DNA of 14,310 nucleotides from a bacterium (GCA_020352595.1 CP070682.1:52300-66609), one strand, 5' to 3'; positions 1-7,229 are shown, numbered from the stretch's first letter. Numbers and translations: made by a program. The notes: a model not told the origin generated them from the sequence alone.

Positions 1-44
1 ATCGCCGCACCGGCGGCCAGTCGAGCCATGTCGGTGGAATTCAA
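1..44 (-). CDS. rsfS: Probable start of ribosomal silencing factor RsfS (partial)
   Basis: Only the first 14 or so codons are present before the window ends. Reading from a TTG at 44 gives LNSTDMARLAAGAA, which resembles the N-terminal helix of RsfS/YbeB, but this is too short to identify by sequence alone. The main support is position: in many bacteria rsfS directly follows nadD. Here the nadD stop codon TGA (68-70) runs straight into a GAAGGAGG ribosome binding site (59-66). The gap from that site to TTG is long at about 14 nt; an in-frame ATT just before it and an ATG at 29 are alternative starts. RsfS binds L14 on the 50S subunit and blocks subunit joining in starvation (family knowledge). 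Confidence 0.45.
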   Translation of the reverse strand, partial: MNSTDMARLAAGAA

Positions 45-67
45 AATGTCGCCTTCGCCTCCTTCTT

Positions 68-706
68 TCAGGAACGCCGCGTGTAGATGCCGCTCTGTTG
101 GATATACTGGAAAACCGTGTCGGGGACAAGGTACCGTATGCTCCGGCCGCCGCCTGCCAGCCTCCTGACCTGGCTGGAGGAGATATCCATGGCGGTGACC
201 TTCAGTTCCCTGAGGGTGGCCCCGCTGCGGTGGAGGAACATCCCCTCTCCGGACGTGTACATGGCGGGGCTCCCCTCCGGGAGAGGAGCGAGGAGATCCG
301 CCCTGTAACCCGGGCGGGTGAGGATCACCAGGTGCGCCTCCTCGAGGACCTCGGCCGGCTGGTGCCAGGTGGCGATCTCCTCAAAGGCGTCCATGCCCAG
401 GGCCAGAAAGGGAAAGGGGCTGCCCGTCTCGGCGCGGACCTGCCTTATGGTGTCGAGGGTGTAGGAGGGCCCTTCCCTTTTCAGCTCCATGTCCGAGGCC
501 TCCAGGCGCGGGGCATCGTCCACGGCCAGGCGCAGCATGTGCAACCGGTCTTCAGGCGGCGTGGACGGCGCCTCCCTGTGGGGGGGAGCCGCTGACAGGA
601 CCATGAGAACGCGCGCCAGATCCAGGGCCTCGGCGAACTCCTCCGCCGCCCTGAGATGTCCCAGGTGAACGGGGTCGAAGGTGCCGCCGAAAATGCCGAT
701 ACGCAT
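68..706 (-). CDS. nadD: Nicotinate-nucleotide adenylyltransferase
   Basis: NadD transfers AMP from ATP to nicotinate mononucleotide, making deamido-NAD in the cytoplasm for NAD synthesis. The 212-residue protein opens with the nucleotidyltransferase signature GGTFDPVHLGH (residues 7-17, catalytic His14 and His17), has PPHR at 41-44, a GPSYTLDT motif near 79-86 and the C-terminal ISSSQVRR at 175-182. Length is normal for the family. The frame stays open upstream to 811, but the ATG at 706 puts MRIGIFGGTF at the N-terminus as in the family, and GGGGG lies 4 nt before it, so I chose it. It follows proA with a 101-nt gap containing octamer repeats, and its stop precedes the ribosome binding site of the next gene. 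It is probably transcribed with the proline genes. Confidence 0.95.
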   Translation of the reverse strand: MRIGIFGGTFDPVHLGHLRAAEEFAEALDLARVLMVLSAAPPHREAPSTPPEDRLHMLRLAVDDAPRLEASDMELKREGPSYTLDTIRQVRAETGSPFPFLALGMDAFEEIATWHQPAEVLEEAHLVILTRPGYRADLLAPLPEGSPAMYTSGEGMFLHRSGATLRELKVTAMDISSSQVRRLAGGGRSIRYLVPDTVFQYIQQSGIYTRRS

Positions 707-770
707 AAGACCCCCGTCACTCAGCGAGTGGGCGGCACAGGGTATCGGGGTATCGAAGAAGAGATCTTTC

Positions 771-802
771 TCCGCAACTCCGACACTCCGCAACTCCGAT
801 AC
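771..802. repeat. Four tandem octamers between proA and nadD
   Basis: Four consecutive 8-bp units read TCCGCAAC, TCCGACAC, TCCGCAAC, TCCGATAC on the plus strand (minus-strand consensus GTNNCGGA). They begin 5 bp after the proA stop. A second, looser pair of octamers (GATACCCC, GATACCCT on the minus strand) follows at about 741-756, and a perfect CACTC-AGC-GAGTG hairpin lies at 718-730 just before nadD. No coding sense is evident. Confidence 0.7.
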
Positions 803-807
803 GATGG

Positions 808-2064
808 TCACTCACGCAGGTGCCCTTCTCCGAGGACGATGAACTTGGGCGTCGTCAGTTCCTCGAGGCCCATGGGCCCCCTTGCGTGCAGCTTGTCCGT
901 GCTGATCCCGATCTCGGCACCCAGGCCGAAGACGAACCCGTCGTGGAGCCTGGAGGAGGCGTTGACCATGACCGCTGCCGAATCAACCTCCCTGACGAAG
1001 CGTTCCGCGTTCCGGTGGCTCTCGGTGACGATGACGTCCGTGTGCGAGGAGCCGTACCGGGCGATGTGCTCCATGGCCTCATCCATGTCGGCAACGACCC
1101 GTACGGAGAGGATCTTGTCCAGGTATTCCGTACCCCAGTCCTCCTCGGTGGCCTCGGACGCCCAGGGGGCCGCCTTCCTGGTCTCCGGGCACCCCCGGAT
1201 CTCGACGCCCTCCTCCCTGAACCTTTCCAGGATGGCGGGGAGAAAAGACCCCGCGATGCCCCTGTGGACCAGCATCGTCTCCATGGCGTTGCACGTGCCC
1301 GGCCTGTTGAGCTTGGCGTTGAGGCAGATGGAAACGGCCATGTCCAGGTCGGCCCCGTTGTCGACGAAGGTGTGGCAGACGCCGTCAAGGTGCTTGATAA
1401 CCGGGATGGTGGAGTTTTCCATGATCATGCGGATGAGCCCTTTGCCCCCCCTGGGGATGATGAGATCCACGTGATCGTCCAGCGTCAGGAGGGCGCGCAC
1501 CGCTTCCCTGTCGGTGGTGGGCACCGATTGAACGGCCTCCACCGGCAGCCCGGCCCGGCTGATGCCCTCCCGGAACACCGCCGAGAGGGCCCGGTTGGAG
1601 TGGATGGCCTCGGATCCCCCCCACAGGATGCATGCATTTCCCGATTTCAGGCACAGCGCTGCAGCATCTATGGTCACGTTGGGACGCGACTCGTAGATGA
1701 TACCGATGACACCGATGGGAGCCCTGACCCTGCCGACCCGAAAGCCACTGGGCCTGGTCCAGATCCGGGTCACCTCGCCCACCGGATCGGGCAGGGCCAT
1801 GATCTGCTCCACCGCCAGGGCCATGTCCTCGATGCGCGCCGGCGTCAGCGTCAGCCTGTCGAGGAGAGCCGGTCCCAGTCCGGCTTCCCGTCCCGCGTCG
1901 AGGTCCTTGCGGTTCTCGACGATGAGATGCGCCTCCGATGCCCGCAGCTCTTCCGCCACGACCTGAAGAGCGCTGTTCTTGGCCGCGGGCGTGGCTCCCG
2001 AGAGCGCGCGTGCGGCAGCCCTGGCCTTCTCGCCCATTTCGGTCATGAGCCTTCCAATATCCAA
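808..2064 (-). CDS. proA: Glutamate-5-semialdehyde dehydrogenase (gamma-glutamyl phosphate reductase)
   Basis: ProA reduces gamma-glutamyl phosphate with NADPH to glutamate-5-semialdehyde, the second step of proline synthesis, probably in complex with ProB. The 418-residue product matches the usual length of about 415. The catalytic cysteine is Cys258 in RPGTCNAMET, the IGIIYESRPNV motif is at 119-130, and the C-terminal GLGAEIGISTDKLHARGPMG (380-399) is typical. The frame extends upstream to 2133, but those residues are low-complexity and come from octamer repeats. I place the start at TTG 2064, which has GAGGTG 5 nt upstream and gives the family's usual N-terminal length. An in-frame ATG seven codons in is the alternative. 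The gene lies 105 nt after proB. Confidence 0.95.
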   Translation of the reverse strand: MDIGRLMTEMGEKARAAARALSGATPAAKNSALQVVAEELRASEAHLIVENRKDLDAGREAGLGPALLDRLTLTPARIEDMALAVEQIMALPDPVGEVTRIWTRPSGFRVGRVRAPIGVIGIIYESRPNVTIDAAALCLKSGNACILWGGSEAIHSNRALSAVFREGISRAGLPVEAVQSVPTTDREAVRALLTLDDHVDLIIPRGGKGLIRMIMENSTIPVIKHLDGVCHTFVDNGADLDMAVSICLNAKLNRPGTCNAMETMLVHRGIAGSFLPAILERFREEGVEIRGCPETRKAAPWASEATEEDWGTEYLDKILSVRVVADMDEAMEHIARYGSSHTDVIVTESHRNAERFVREVDSAAVMVNASSRLHDGFVFGLGAEIGISTDKLHARGPMGLEELTTPKFIVLGEGHLRE

Positions 2065-2091
2065 TTTTTCACCTCGCCTGTCTCGAACTTT

Positions 2092-2123
2092 CCGGTTCCG
2101 GTGTGTCGGCGTATCGGGGTGCC
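2092..2123. repeat. Four octamers between proB and proA
   Basis: The minus strand reads GGCACCCC, GATACGCC, GACACACC, GGAACCGG in unbroken 8-bp phase. GATACGCC resembles the GATACCCC units on the other side of proA. The unit at 2116-2123 (GGGGTGCC on plus) is also an exact inverted repeat of GGCACCCC at 2145-2152, giving an 8-bp stem with a 21-nt loop. No U-run follows on the minus strand, so it is not a standard terminator. Confidence 0.6.
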
Positions 2124-2169
2124 GGGGCCACAACCTGGAGCTCAGGCACCCCCATTCCCCTGCAAACCG

Positions 2170-3297
2170 TTATTCCGTGATGACAAGATCATCCCTGTGG
2201 ATGATCTCCTCACCCGGGCAGGCTCCCAGGACCGTCTCGATGTCGCCGCTGTGCCGCCCCATGATGCGCAGGATCTGGTCGGAGGAAAAACAGGTGACTC
2301 CCCTCGCCACCTCCCTGCCCTCGCTGTCGACGCAGCGGACCATGGTTCCCCGGTCGAATTGTCCCCTGACCCCGACGACACCGGCGGGCAGAAGGCTCTT
2401 CTTCTTCTTGACCAGGGCCTTAACCGCCCCCTCGTCCAGGACGAGGGTCCCCTTGGGCTTGCCGGAGTAGGCTATCCAGTGCTTGCGGGAAGCCAGCTTG
2501 TCTCCCGAAGGCAGGAAAAGGGTCCCCACGGGTTCTTCCCTCAGGATGCCGGTCAGGACGCTGGGGCTCCGGCCGTCGGCGATGACCGTGGGCACCCCCA
2601 TGCGGGCTGTCCGCTTGGCGGCCATGACCTTGGAGGACATGCCGCCGGAGCCCGCCTCCCCCGGTCCGCCGGCCATGCTCACCACCTCGTCGTCCACCTC
2701 CTGGACCACCTCGACGAGCTTCCCCTCGCCCAGCTTGGGATCCCTGTCGAACAGGCCGCGCGTGTTGGTCAGGATGACGAGCAGATCCGCGTCGGCCAGG
2801 TTGACCACGATGGAGGCGAGGAAATCGTTGTCGCCGAACCGGATCTCCTCCACGGACACCGTGTCGTTCTCGTTGATGATGGGCAGGACCTTCATGCGGA
2901 GGAGCGCATCCATGGCATTGCGGGAATGGACGAACCTTTCCCTGATCTCGAGGTCCTCCCCCGTAAGCAGGACCTGTCCCACCTTGATGCCGTGGCGCGC
3001 GAAGGCGTCGGCGTAAGCGTGCATCAGCCGGCTCTGCCCCACCGCCGCGAGGGCCTGCTTGACCTCGATGCTCTTCGGCTGCCGGCGCTGTCCCATCTCC
3101 TGCATCCCCATGAGGATGGCCCCGGAACTGACGATGATGAAGACCACGCCCTCGGAGGAGAGGGTGGCCATCTCGTCGGCCAGGCGGTCGAGCAGCGCCT
3201 GGTCCACGCCCCCTCCTGGAGCCGCGAGGACCATGCTCCCGAGCTTGACGATGACCCTCTTGCGGCCCCTCAGGACCCTTCGCCCGTCACTGCTCAT
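2170..3297 (-). CDS. proB: Glutamate 5-kinase with C-terminal PUA domain
   Basis: ProB phosphorylates glutamate to gamma-glutamyl phosphate, the first and usually proline-inhibited step of proline synthesis. The 375-residue protein has the amino-acid-kinase fold: VIVKLGSMVL at 15-24, SSGAILMG at 57-64, INENDTVSVEEIRFGDNDF at 141-159, LTNTRGLFDRDP at 176-187 and GGMSSKVMAAK at 218-228. A PUA domain follows from about 282 to 360, so this is the full two-domain form. The family motif is usually KLGSSVL; here the second Ser is Met (Met22). The ATG at 3297 overlaps the 3' end of obgE by 11 nt, suggesting coupled translation. In-frame codons upstream lie inside obgE and add no conserved residues. 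Confidence 0.95.
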   Translation of the reverse strand: MSSDGRRVLRGRKRVIVKLGSMVLAAPGGGVDQALLDRLADEMATLSSEGVVFIIVSSGAILMGMQEMGQRRQPKSIEVKQALAAVGQSRLMHAYADAFARHGIKVGQVLLTGEDLEIRERFVHSRNAMDALLRMKVLPIINENDTVSVEEIRFGDNDFLASIVVNLADADLLVILTNTRGLFDRDPKLGEGKLVEVVQEVDDEVVSMAGGPGEAGSGGMSSKVMAAKRTARMGVPTVIADGRSPSVLTGILREEPVGTLFLPSGDKLASRKHWIAYSGKPKGTLVLDEGAVKALVKKKKSLLPAGVVGVRGQFDRGTMVRCVDSEGREVARGVTCFSSDQILRIMGRHSGDIETVLGACPGEEIIHRDDLVITE

Positions 3298-4300
3298 CCT
3301 GCCGCTCCCTGTGTTTGCTGACCATTGCCGCAAGCGCTCCCACGAGGGGCCTCAGACCCCTGCCGTCCGCCGCCGAGATGAGGAAGGGCTGGACCCCTGT
3401 CTCCCGGACGAAGGTCTTCTCGACGCGCCCGAGCTCCTCCTCGTCCAGAAGGTCCGCCTTGTTTAAAGCCACAACCGAATCCTTCACCGAAAGGTCCCGG
3501 GCGTAGCGCTCCATCTCCCGCCGGACCGTCCGGTAGGACTGGACCGGGTCTCCGTCCCCGGGGGCGAGCCCGACGAGGTGCAGGATCACCGATGTGCGTT
3601 CCACATGGCGCAGGAAATGATGCCCCAGACCCACACCAAGGTGCGCTCCTTCCACGAGACCCGGCACGTCCGCGACCACGAAGCCCTGATAGTCATCCAT
3701 GCGCACCACCCCGAGGTTGGGAACGAGGGTCGTGAAGGGGTAATCGGCCACCTTGGGCCTGGCCGCCGAGATGCGGGAGATCAGGGTGGATTTTCCGGCG
3801 TTGGGCATCCCGACGATCCCCACGTCCGCGATGAGCTTCAGCTCGAGGACCAGCTCCATGGCCTTTCCGGACTGGCCCGGCTCGCTCTTTCTGGGAGCTC
3901 GCCTGGTGGGGGTGGCGAAGGCCGCGTTGCCCCGGCCGCCCCTCCCGCCCCAGACAACAGTGAACTCGCCCTCCGTCAGATCAACCAGAAGTTCGCCCGT
4001 CGCCGAGTCGAAGACCTGGGTTCCAGGCGGCACCCTCAGCACGATGGGCTCGGCATCCCGGCCCGTTTTCCTGGAACCGCCACCACGGTGGCCCTGGGCG
4101 GCCCTGTATTCCCTTTTATAGCGGTAATCGATGAGTGTGGAAAGGTGGGGGTCGGTGCGGATAATGATATCCCCGCCTCGGCCGCCATCTCCTCCATCGG
4201 GGCCTCCGCGGGGAACGTATTTCTCTCTGCGGAAACTGACGCAACCGTCTCCACCCGCCCCTGACTCCACATAGACCTTGACGCGGTCGATGAACCTCAT
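3287..4300 (-). CDS. obgE: Obg-family ribosome-assembly GTPase
   Basis: ObgE/CgtA is a GTPase that binds the 50S subunit late in assembly and links it to the stringent response. The 337-residue protein has the glycine-rich Obg domain (about 1-157, with repeated GGxGG turns) followed by the G domain: P-loop GMPNAGKST at 164-172, FTT at 189-191, DVPGLVEGA at 211-219, NKAD at 280-283 and SAA at 309-311. It lacks the extra C-terminal OCT domain found in many Gram-positive Obg proteins. The start gives the canonical MRFIDRVKVYV. No good ribosome binding site is visible ahead of it, so translation may depend on coupling from rpmA, 25 nt upstream. The stop overlaps proB. Confidence 0.97.
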   Translation of the reverse strand: MRFIDRVKVYVESGAGGDGCVSFRREKYVPRGGPDGGDGGRGGDIIIRTDPHLSTLIDYRYKREYRAAQGHRGGGSRKTGRDAEPIVLRVPPGTQVFDSATGELLVDLTEGEFTVVWGGRGGRGNAAFATPTRRAPRKSEPGQSGKAMELVLELKLIADVGIVGMPNAGKSTLISRISAARPKVADYPFTTLVPNLGVVRMDDYQGFVVADVPGLVEGAHLGVGLGHHFLRHVERTSVILHLVGLAPGDGDPVQSYRTVRREMERYARDLSVKDSVVALNKADLLDEEELGRVEKTFVRETGVQPFLISAADGRGLRPLVGALAAMVSKHRERQDEQ

Positions 4301-4325
4301 CGCGCGCAGGGCGGGGAAGCGTCGG

Positions 4326-4583
4326 TTACTCTACGCTGTAAACGCTGACCTGCGTGCGGCTCTTGTCCTTGCGCTCGAACTTCACGATCCCGTCGATCCT
4401 GGAAAAGAGGGTGAAGTCCTTTCCCTGACCTACGTTGGCGCCCGCGTGGATGCGGGTTCCACACTGACGCACGAGGATGTTGCCCGCGCGAACAAATTCA
4501 CCTGCGAACCTCTTGACGCCGCGGCGCTTGGACCTGGAATCCCTTCCGTTGTTGGAACTGCCGCCAGCCTTCTTGTGAGCCAT
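4326..4583 (-). CDS. rpmA: 50S ribosomal protein L27
   Basis: L27 is a small basic protein whose N-terminus reaches the peptidyl-transferase centre. The 85-residue product begins [16 protein letters not shown] and contains [15 protein letters not shown] (34-48) and [11 protein letters not shown] (50-60), all characteristic. There is no cleavable N-terminal extension of the Firmicutes type. The ATG at 4583 has GGGAGG 8 nt upstream. It lies 44 nt after rplU and 25 nt before obgE, the standard rplU-rpmA-obgE order. Confidence 0.98.
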   Translation of the reverse strand: MAHKKAGGSSNNGRDSRSKRRGVKRFAGEFVRAGNILVRQCGTRIHAGANVGQGKDFTLFSRIDGIVKFERKDKSRTQVSVYSVE

Positions 4584-4627
4584 TTTTCTTTCCTCCCGAG
4601 CCGCGCTCCGTGCGCGGCGCAGACGCC

Positions 4628-4939
4628 TTAACCCGAGATCTTCTCGATGCGGATCCCGGTGTAGTTCTGCCTGTGTCCCTGCTTCTTGCGATAGTTCTTT
4701 CGCCTTTTCATCTTGAAGACGACGATCTTCCGGTGCCGATCCTGCTCCACGACCGTGCCGGTCACCTTGGCGCCGTCAACGAGGGGCGTGCCGACCTTGA
4801 CCTTGTCCCCCTCCCCGACGAGCAGGACCCTGTCGAAGTCCACCTTGGACCCGACGTCGGCGGTCAGCTTCTCGACCCTGATGATGTCACCCTTGTTGAC
4901 GCGGTACTGCTTACCGCCCGTCTCGATCACGGCGTACAT
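4628..4939 (-). CDS. rplU: 50S ribosomal protein L21
   Basis: L21 binds 23S rRNA early in 50S assembly. The 103-residue protein starts [14 protein letters not shown] and carries the C-terminal signature [19 protein letters not shown] (76-94), both diagnostic, at normal length. GGGAGG lies 10 nt before the ATG. It is the first gene of the unit running down to nadD and rsfS, with a recognisable promoter about 55-80 nt upstream (4994-5023). I see no obvious autoregulatory leader structure in the roughly 50-nt 5' UTR. Confidence 0.98.
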   Translation of the reverse strand: MYAVIETGGKQYRVNKGDIIRVEKLTADVGSKVDFDRVLLVGEGDKVKVGTPLVDGAKVTGTVVEQDRHRKIVVFKMKRRKNYRKKQGHRQNYTGIRIEKISG

Positions 4940-4993
4940 GTCCTGTTTCCTCCCGGTTCAACCTGAAGTGTAACACGTTTTCAGAGAACAGGA

Positions 4994-5023
4994 ATTGTTA
5001 CCAGAAGGGGGAAATGATGTCAA
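4994..5023 (-). promoter_or_regulatory. Promoter of the rplU-rpmA-obgE-proBA-nadD unit
   Basis: On the minus strand a perfect -35 box TTGACA (5018-5023) is followed after 18 bp by AACAAT (4994-4999); a 17-bp reading gives TAACAA. Transcription would start near 4987, about 48 nt before the rplU ATG. The boxes sit in a locally AT-rich stretch of otherwise GC-rich DNA. Confidence 0.7.
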
Positions 5024-5047
5024 CTACAAGCAGTGTCCGGTGTCCCT

Positions 5048-5076
5048 GTCCTCCGCAGCCCTGAGCGAAGGAGGAC
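5048..5076. repeat. Hairpin repeat, copy A
   Basis: GTCCTCC (5048-5054) and GGAGGAC (5070-5076) form a perfect 7-bp stem around a 15-nt loop. The arms and loop edges (TGTCCTCCGCAGC and AGCGAAGG) match those of the hairpin at 5288-5327, so the two look like members of one dispersed family. Confidence 0.65.
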
Positions 5077-5093
5077 GGTGTCTGGCTGACACC
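5077..5093. repeat. Short hairpin GGTGTC/GACACC
   Basis: GGTGTC (5077-5082) pairs perfectly with GACACC (5088-5093) around a TGGCT loop, directly abutting copy A. There is no run of T on either side, so it is not a convincing terminator. Confidence 0.55.
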
Positions 5094-5106
5094 TCTTGCC
5101 GCCGGG

Positions 5107-5134
5107 ATTGCCGCGGCCCTTCGGGCCTCGCAAT
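5107..5134. repeat. REP-like palindrome ATTGC...GCAAT
   Basis: The outer stem ATTGC (5107-5111)/GCAAT (5130-5134) and inner stem GGCCC (5115-5119)/GGGCC (5123-5127) enclose a TTC loop, with a small asymmetric internal loop (CGC versus TC). On the minus strand it reads GTCATTGCGAGGCCCGAAGG and onward. This sequence style recalls palindromic intergenic repeats seen in many deltaproteobacterial and related genomes; that comparison is from memory. Confidence 0.6.
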
Positions 5135-5289
5135 GACGGAGCGTTCATCCGTATCGCGCAACAACAACGCACGTGAGGACTCCCGAGGAGGGGGTACGAA
5201 GCAAACAATACCGCCTTCACACGGGCCACGCTTACCGGCCGTCAAGAGTGCCCCAGATACGAGGCTCGACTGAGGAGCCAACCGGCTTG

Positions 5290-5327
5290 TCCGCCATAGC
5301 TGGTCGACAGACGTTAGCGAAGGCGGA
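5290..5327. repeat. Hairpin repeat, copy B
   Basis: TCCGCC (5290-5295) pairs with GGCGGA (5322-5327). The loop contains a GTCGAC palindrome at 5303-5308. The left arm TGTCCGCCATAGC (5288-5300) matches copy A at 10 of 13 positions, and AGCGAAGG (5316-5323) is identical to copy A. The T-A pair at the fourth stem position of copy A counted inward from 5049/5075 is G-C here. Confidence 0.65.
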
Positions 5328-5413
5328 AGCGTACATGGTGACGTACATGAGGATTGGCGACGAAGGAGTACGAAGTAGATGGCGTGCTATTGGCGGCCGC
5401 TTATCTTTCCTGA

Positions 5414-6919
5414 TCAGAGGCCCATGATCTGATACTGCTCCTGGTGCATGTTGTAGTCCGTCTTCACCACGATCTTCTTCTTGATCATCTTCTCCAGGGA
5501 CTCGAGGTGCTCGCTCTCCTCCTCGTAAAGCAGGTCGGCCACCTTGGGGTGGACCATGATGATCACGCGCTTCCCGTCCAGGGAGGGCGCTTCCCTCCTG
5601 ACCTGGCGGAAGATGTCGTAGACGATGGTCCTCAGGGACTTGATGGATCCCTTGCCCTCGCAGTAGGGGCACGGCTCCGTCATGATGGAAGCCAGGTTGT
5701 CGCGGGTCCTCTTGCGCGTCATCTCCACGAGCCCGAGTTCCGAGATCTGCAGGATGGTGGTCTTGGCCCGATCCCCCTTTAACGCATCCTCCAGGGCCGC
5801 GAAGACCTTCCTCCTGTTGGTGGACTTCTCCATGTCGATGAAGTCGATGATGATGAGCCCTCCGATGTTCCTGAGGCGGAGCTGGTAGACGACCTCCTGG
5901 ACTGCCTCCATGTTGGTCTTTACGATGGTGTCCTCGAGGTTCCTGCGGCCCACGAACCGCCCCGTGTTCACGTCTATGGCGGTGAGGGCCTCCGTCTGGT
6001 CGATGACGATGTAGCCTCCCGACTTGAGCCATATCTTTTTGCCCAGGGCCCTGTTGATCTCCATCTCGACCCCGAAGTGCTCGAAGATGGGGACGTCATC
6101 CTCATAAAGGGTGAGGGCGCCCCTGAGGTCGGGCATGAACTTTTTTGTGAACTCGTTGAGCTTCTTGTACTCCTCCTTGGCATCCACGTGGATGGCCTCG
6201 ATGTCGGTGTTGAAGAGATCCCTGAGCACCCTGAAGGTCAGGTCCAGTTCGGCGTACAGCAGGCTCGGGGCCCTCGATCTCGGCCGGCGCTTCTTGATGT
6301 TCTCCCACAGGCGCACGAGGAAATCCATGTCCTGCCGGATCTCCGCCTCCGGAGCGCCCTCCGCCGCGGTGCGGACGATGAAGCCGACTCCGGGGGGCTT
6401 GAGGCTGGAAACCACCTGCCGCAGCCTCTCCCTCTCCTCCTGCTTCTGGATGCGCCTGGAAACGCCCACCTTGACGAGGTTGGGCATGAGGACGAGCATG
6501 CGTCCAGGAAGGGTGATGTAGGCCGTGACCCGTGCGCCCTTGGTGCCGATGGGCTCCTTCGTCACCTGGACGAGGACCTCCTGCCCATCCTTGAGGAGGT
6601 CCTCGATGGCCTGACCAGAGGCGGTCATGACCGGGAAGCCGTCGCCGTTGTCGAGTTCCTCGTCGTTGAGCATCTCGGCGTACTCGCCCATGTCGAGGAC
6701 GATGTCGGATGCGTGGAGGAAGGCCGCCCGCTCCTGGCCGATCTCCACGAATGCGGCCTGCATCCCGGGGAGTACGCGGACGACCCTACCCTTGTAGATG
6801 TTCCCCGTGATCCCGCGGTCCTTGACGCGGTCCACGGAGATCTCCGAAACCTGGCGGTTCTCCAGCAGGGCCACCCTGGTTTCGAACTCGTTGGAGTTGA
6901 TGATGATTTCCGATGCCAT
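5414..6919 (-). CDS. rng: Ribonuclease G (RNase E/G family)
   Basis: RNase G is a cytoplasmic endoribonuclease that cuts single-stranded AU-rich RNA from a 5'-monophosphate end. In E. coli it matures the 5' end of 16S rRNA. The 501-residue protein has an S1 domain (about 37-130, with an acidic insert near 78-95), then the RNase H-like/DNase I-like catalytic core. The two metal-binding aspartates are Asp316 (AIDVNTG) and Asp359 (IIIDFIDM), spaced 43 residues as in E. coli RNase E. The zinc-link CPYCEG has Cys417 and Cys420. There is no long disordered tail, so it is RNase G-sized rather than a full RNase E. The start gives the usual MASEIIINSN; only weak AGG motifs precede it. Confidence 0.95.
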   Translation of the reverse strand: MASEIIINSNEFETRVALLENRQVSEISVDRVKDRGITGNIYKGRVVRVLPGMQAAFVEIGQERAAFLHASDIVLDMGEYAEMLNDEELDNGDGFPVMTASGQAIEDLLKDGQEVLVQVTKEPIGTKGARVTAYITLPGRMLVLMPNLVKVGVSRRIQKQEERERLRQVVSSLKPPGVGFIVRTAAEGAPEAEIRQDMDFLVRLWENIKKRRPRSRAPSLLYAELDLTFRVLRDLFNTDIEAIHVDAKEEYKKLNEFTKKFMPDLRGALTLYEDDVPIFEHFGVEMEINRALGKKIWLKSGGYIVIDQTEALTAIDVNTGRFVGRRNLEDTIVKTNMEAVQEVVYQLRLRNIGGLIIIDFIDMEKSTNRRKVFAALEDALKGDRAKTTILQISELGLVEMTRKRTRDNLASIMTEPCPYCEGKGSIKSLRTIVYDIFRQVRREAPSLDGKRVIIMVHPKVADLLYEEESEHLESLEKMIKKKIVVKTDYNMHQEQYQIMGL

Positions 6920-7161
6920 TACCTGAACCTTTCAAATCCGAGTAAAACCTGCAAACGCGCCCCTGGCGCATTGTCTTCCGGGAAAGGGCGTGAGGGGACC
7001 CCGGGATGCCGTCGAAGGATGGAACCTCACCACGGGGGGACGGAACGGAGGGCTCAAAAGCACCGCCGGTCCACCGCCGGGAGCCTTTGTGTGGATGCAT
7101 CATCCGGTAGAGAACCTTGAACATCGAAATCCTCACGCCTGGGGGTCGATCTTGCCCACGA

Positions 7162-7189
7162 TGTATAAATATCAATAATTTTCCCTCAA
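7162..7189 (-). promoter_or_regulatory. Candidate rng promoter
   Basis: On the minus strand TTGAGG (7184-7189), 16 bp, TATACA (7162-7167) lie in the most AT-rich stretch of this spacer. Transcription would start near 7155, about 235 nt before the rng ATG. The match is moderate and the spacing one base short of ideal. Confidence 0.45.
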
Positions 7190-7209
7190 GTCAGCAGAAA
7201 CCGTCACCA

Positions 7210-7229
7210 CTGCCGGCCGTTTCCGGCAG
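7210..7229. repeat. Perfect hairpin CTGCCGG/CCGGCAG
   Basis: A 7-bp stem (7210-7216 with 7223-7229) closes a six-base loop. On the minus strand it falls between the radical SAM gene and the rng promoter. It could end upstream transcription, but the following sequence TGGTGACGG is not U-rich, so terminator function is doubtful. Confidence 0.5.

Larger units (their letters stand above)
4940..5413. other. 474-bp intergenic region between rng and rplU
   Basis: This spacer holds the rplU promoter (4994-5023) at one end and, for the rest, a mosaic of inverted repeats: 5048-5076, 5077-5093, 5107-5134, 5263-5279 (GGCTC/GAGCC) and 5290-5327. Short words recur, such as GTACGAAG at 5195 and 5364, and GTACATG twice within 5331-5350. 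The plus-strand frame across 5173-5427 has no protein-like features. I find no U-rich terminator downstream of rng. Confidence 0.7.

Noticed and set aside
2116..2152. 8-bp inverted repeat between proB and proA as a terminator
   Set aside because: Loop is 21 nt and no U-run follows on the minus strand; proA downstream would be cut off from the operon.
820..3321. An 833-codon open frame on the plus strand opposite proA and proB
   Set aside because: It is antisense to two well-identified genes, rich in Asp/Gly/Pro/His/Arg as expected from the complement of GC-rich codons, and shows no domain motif.
5173..5427. An 84-codon plus-strand frame in the rng-rplU spacer
   Set aside because: It runs across two hairpin repeats and the rng 3' end, with no good ribosome binding site and no protein-like pattern.
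6077..7120. A 347-codon plus-strand frame opposite rng
   Set aside because: Antisense shadow of the RNase G gene, low-complexity with no recognisable fold.
6786..7124. A 112-codon minus-strand frame with GAGGA before its ATG, overlapping the rng start
   Set aside because: Codon use and composition are not protein-like and the overlap with rng is 134 nt out of frame. Kept only as a possible leader frame in the rng leader finding.
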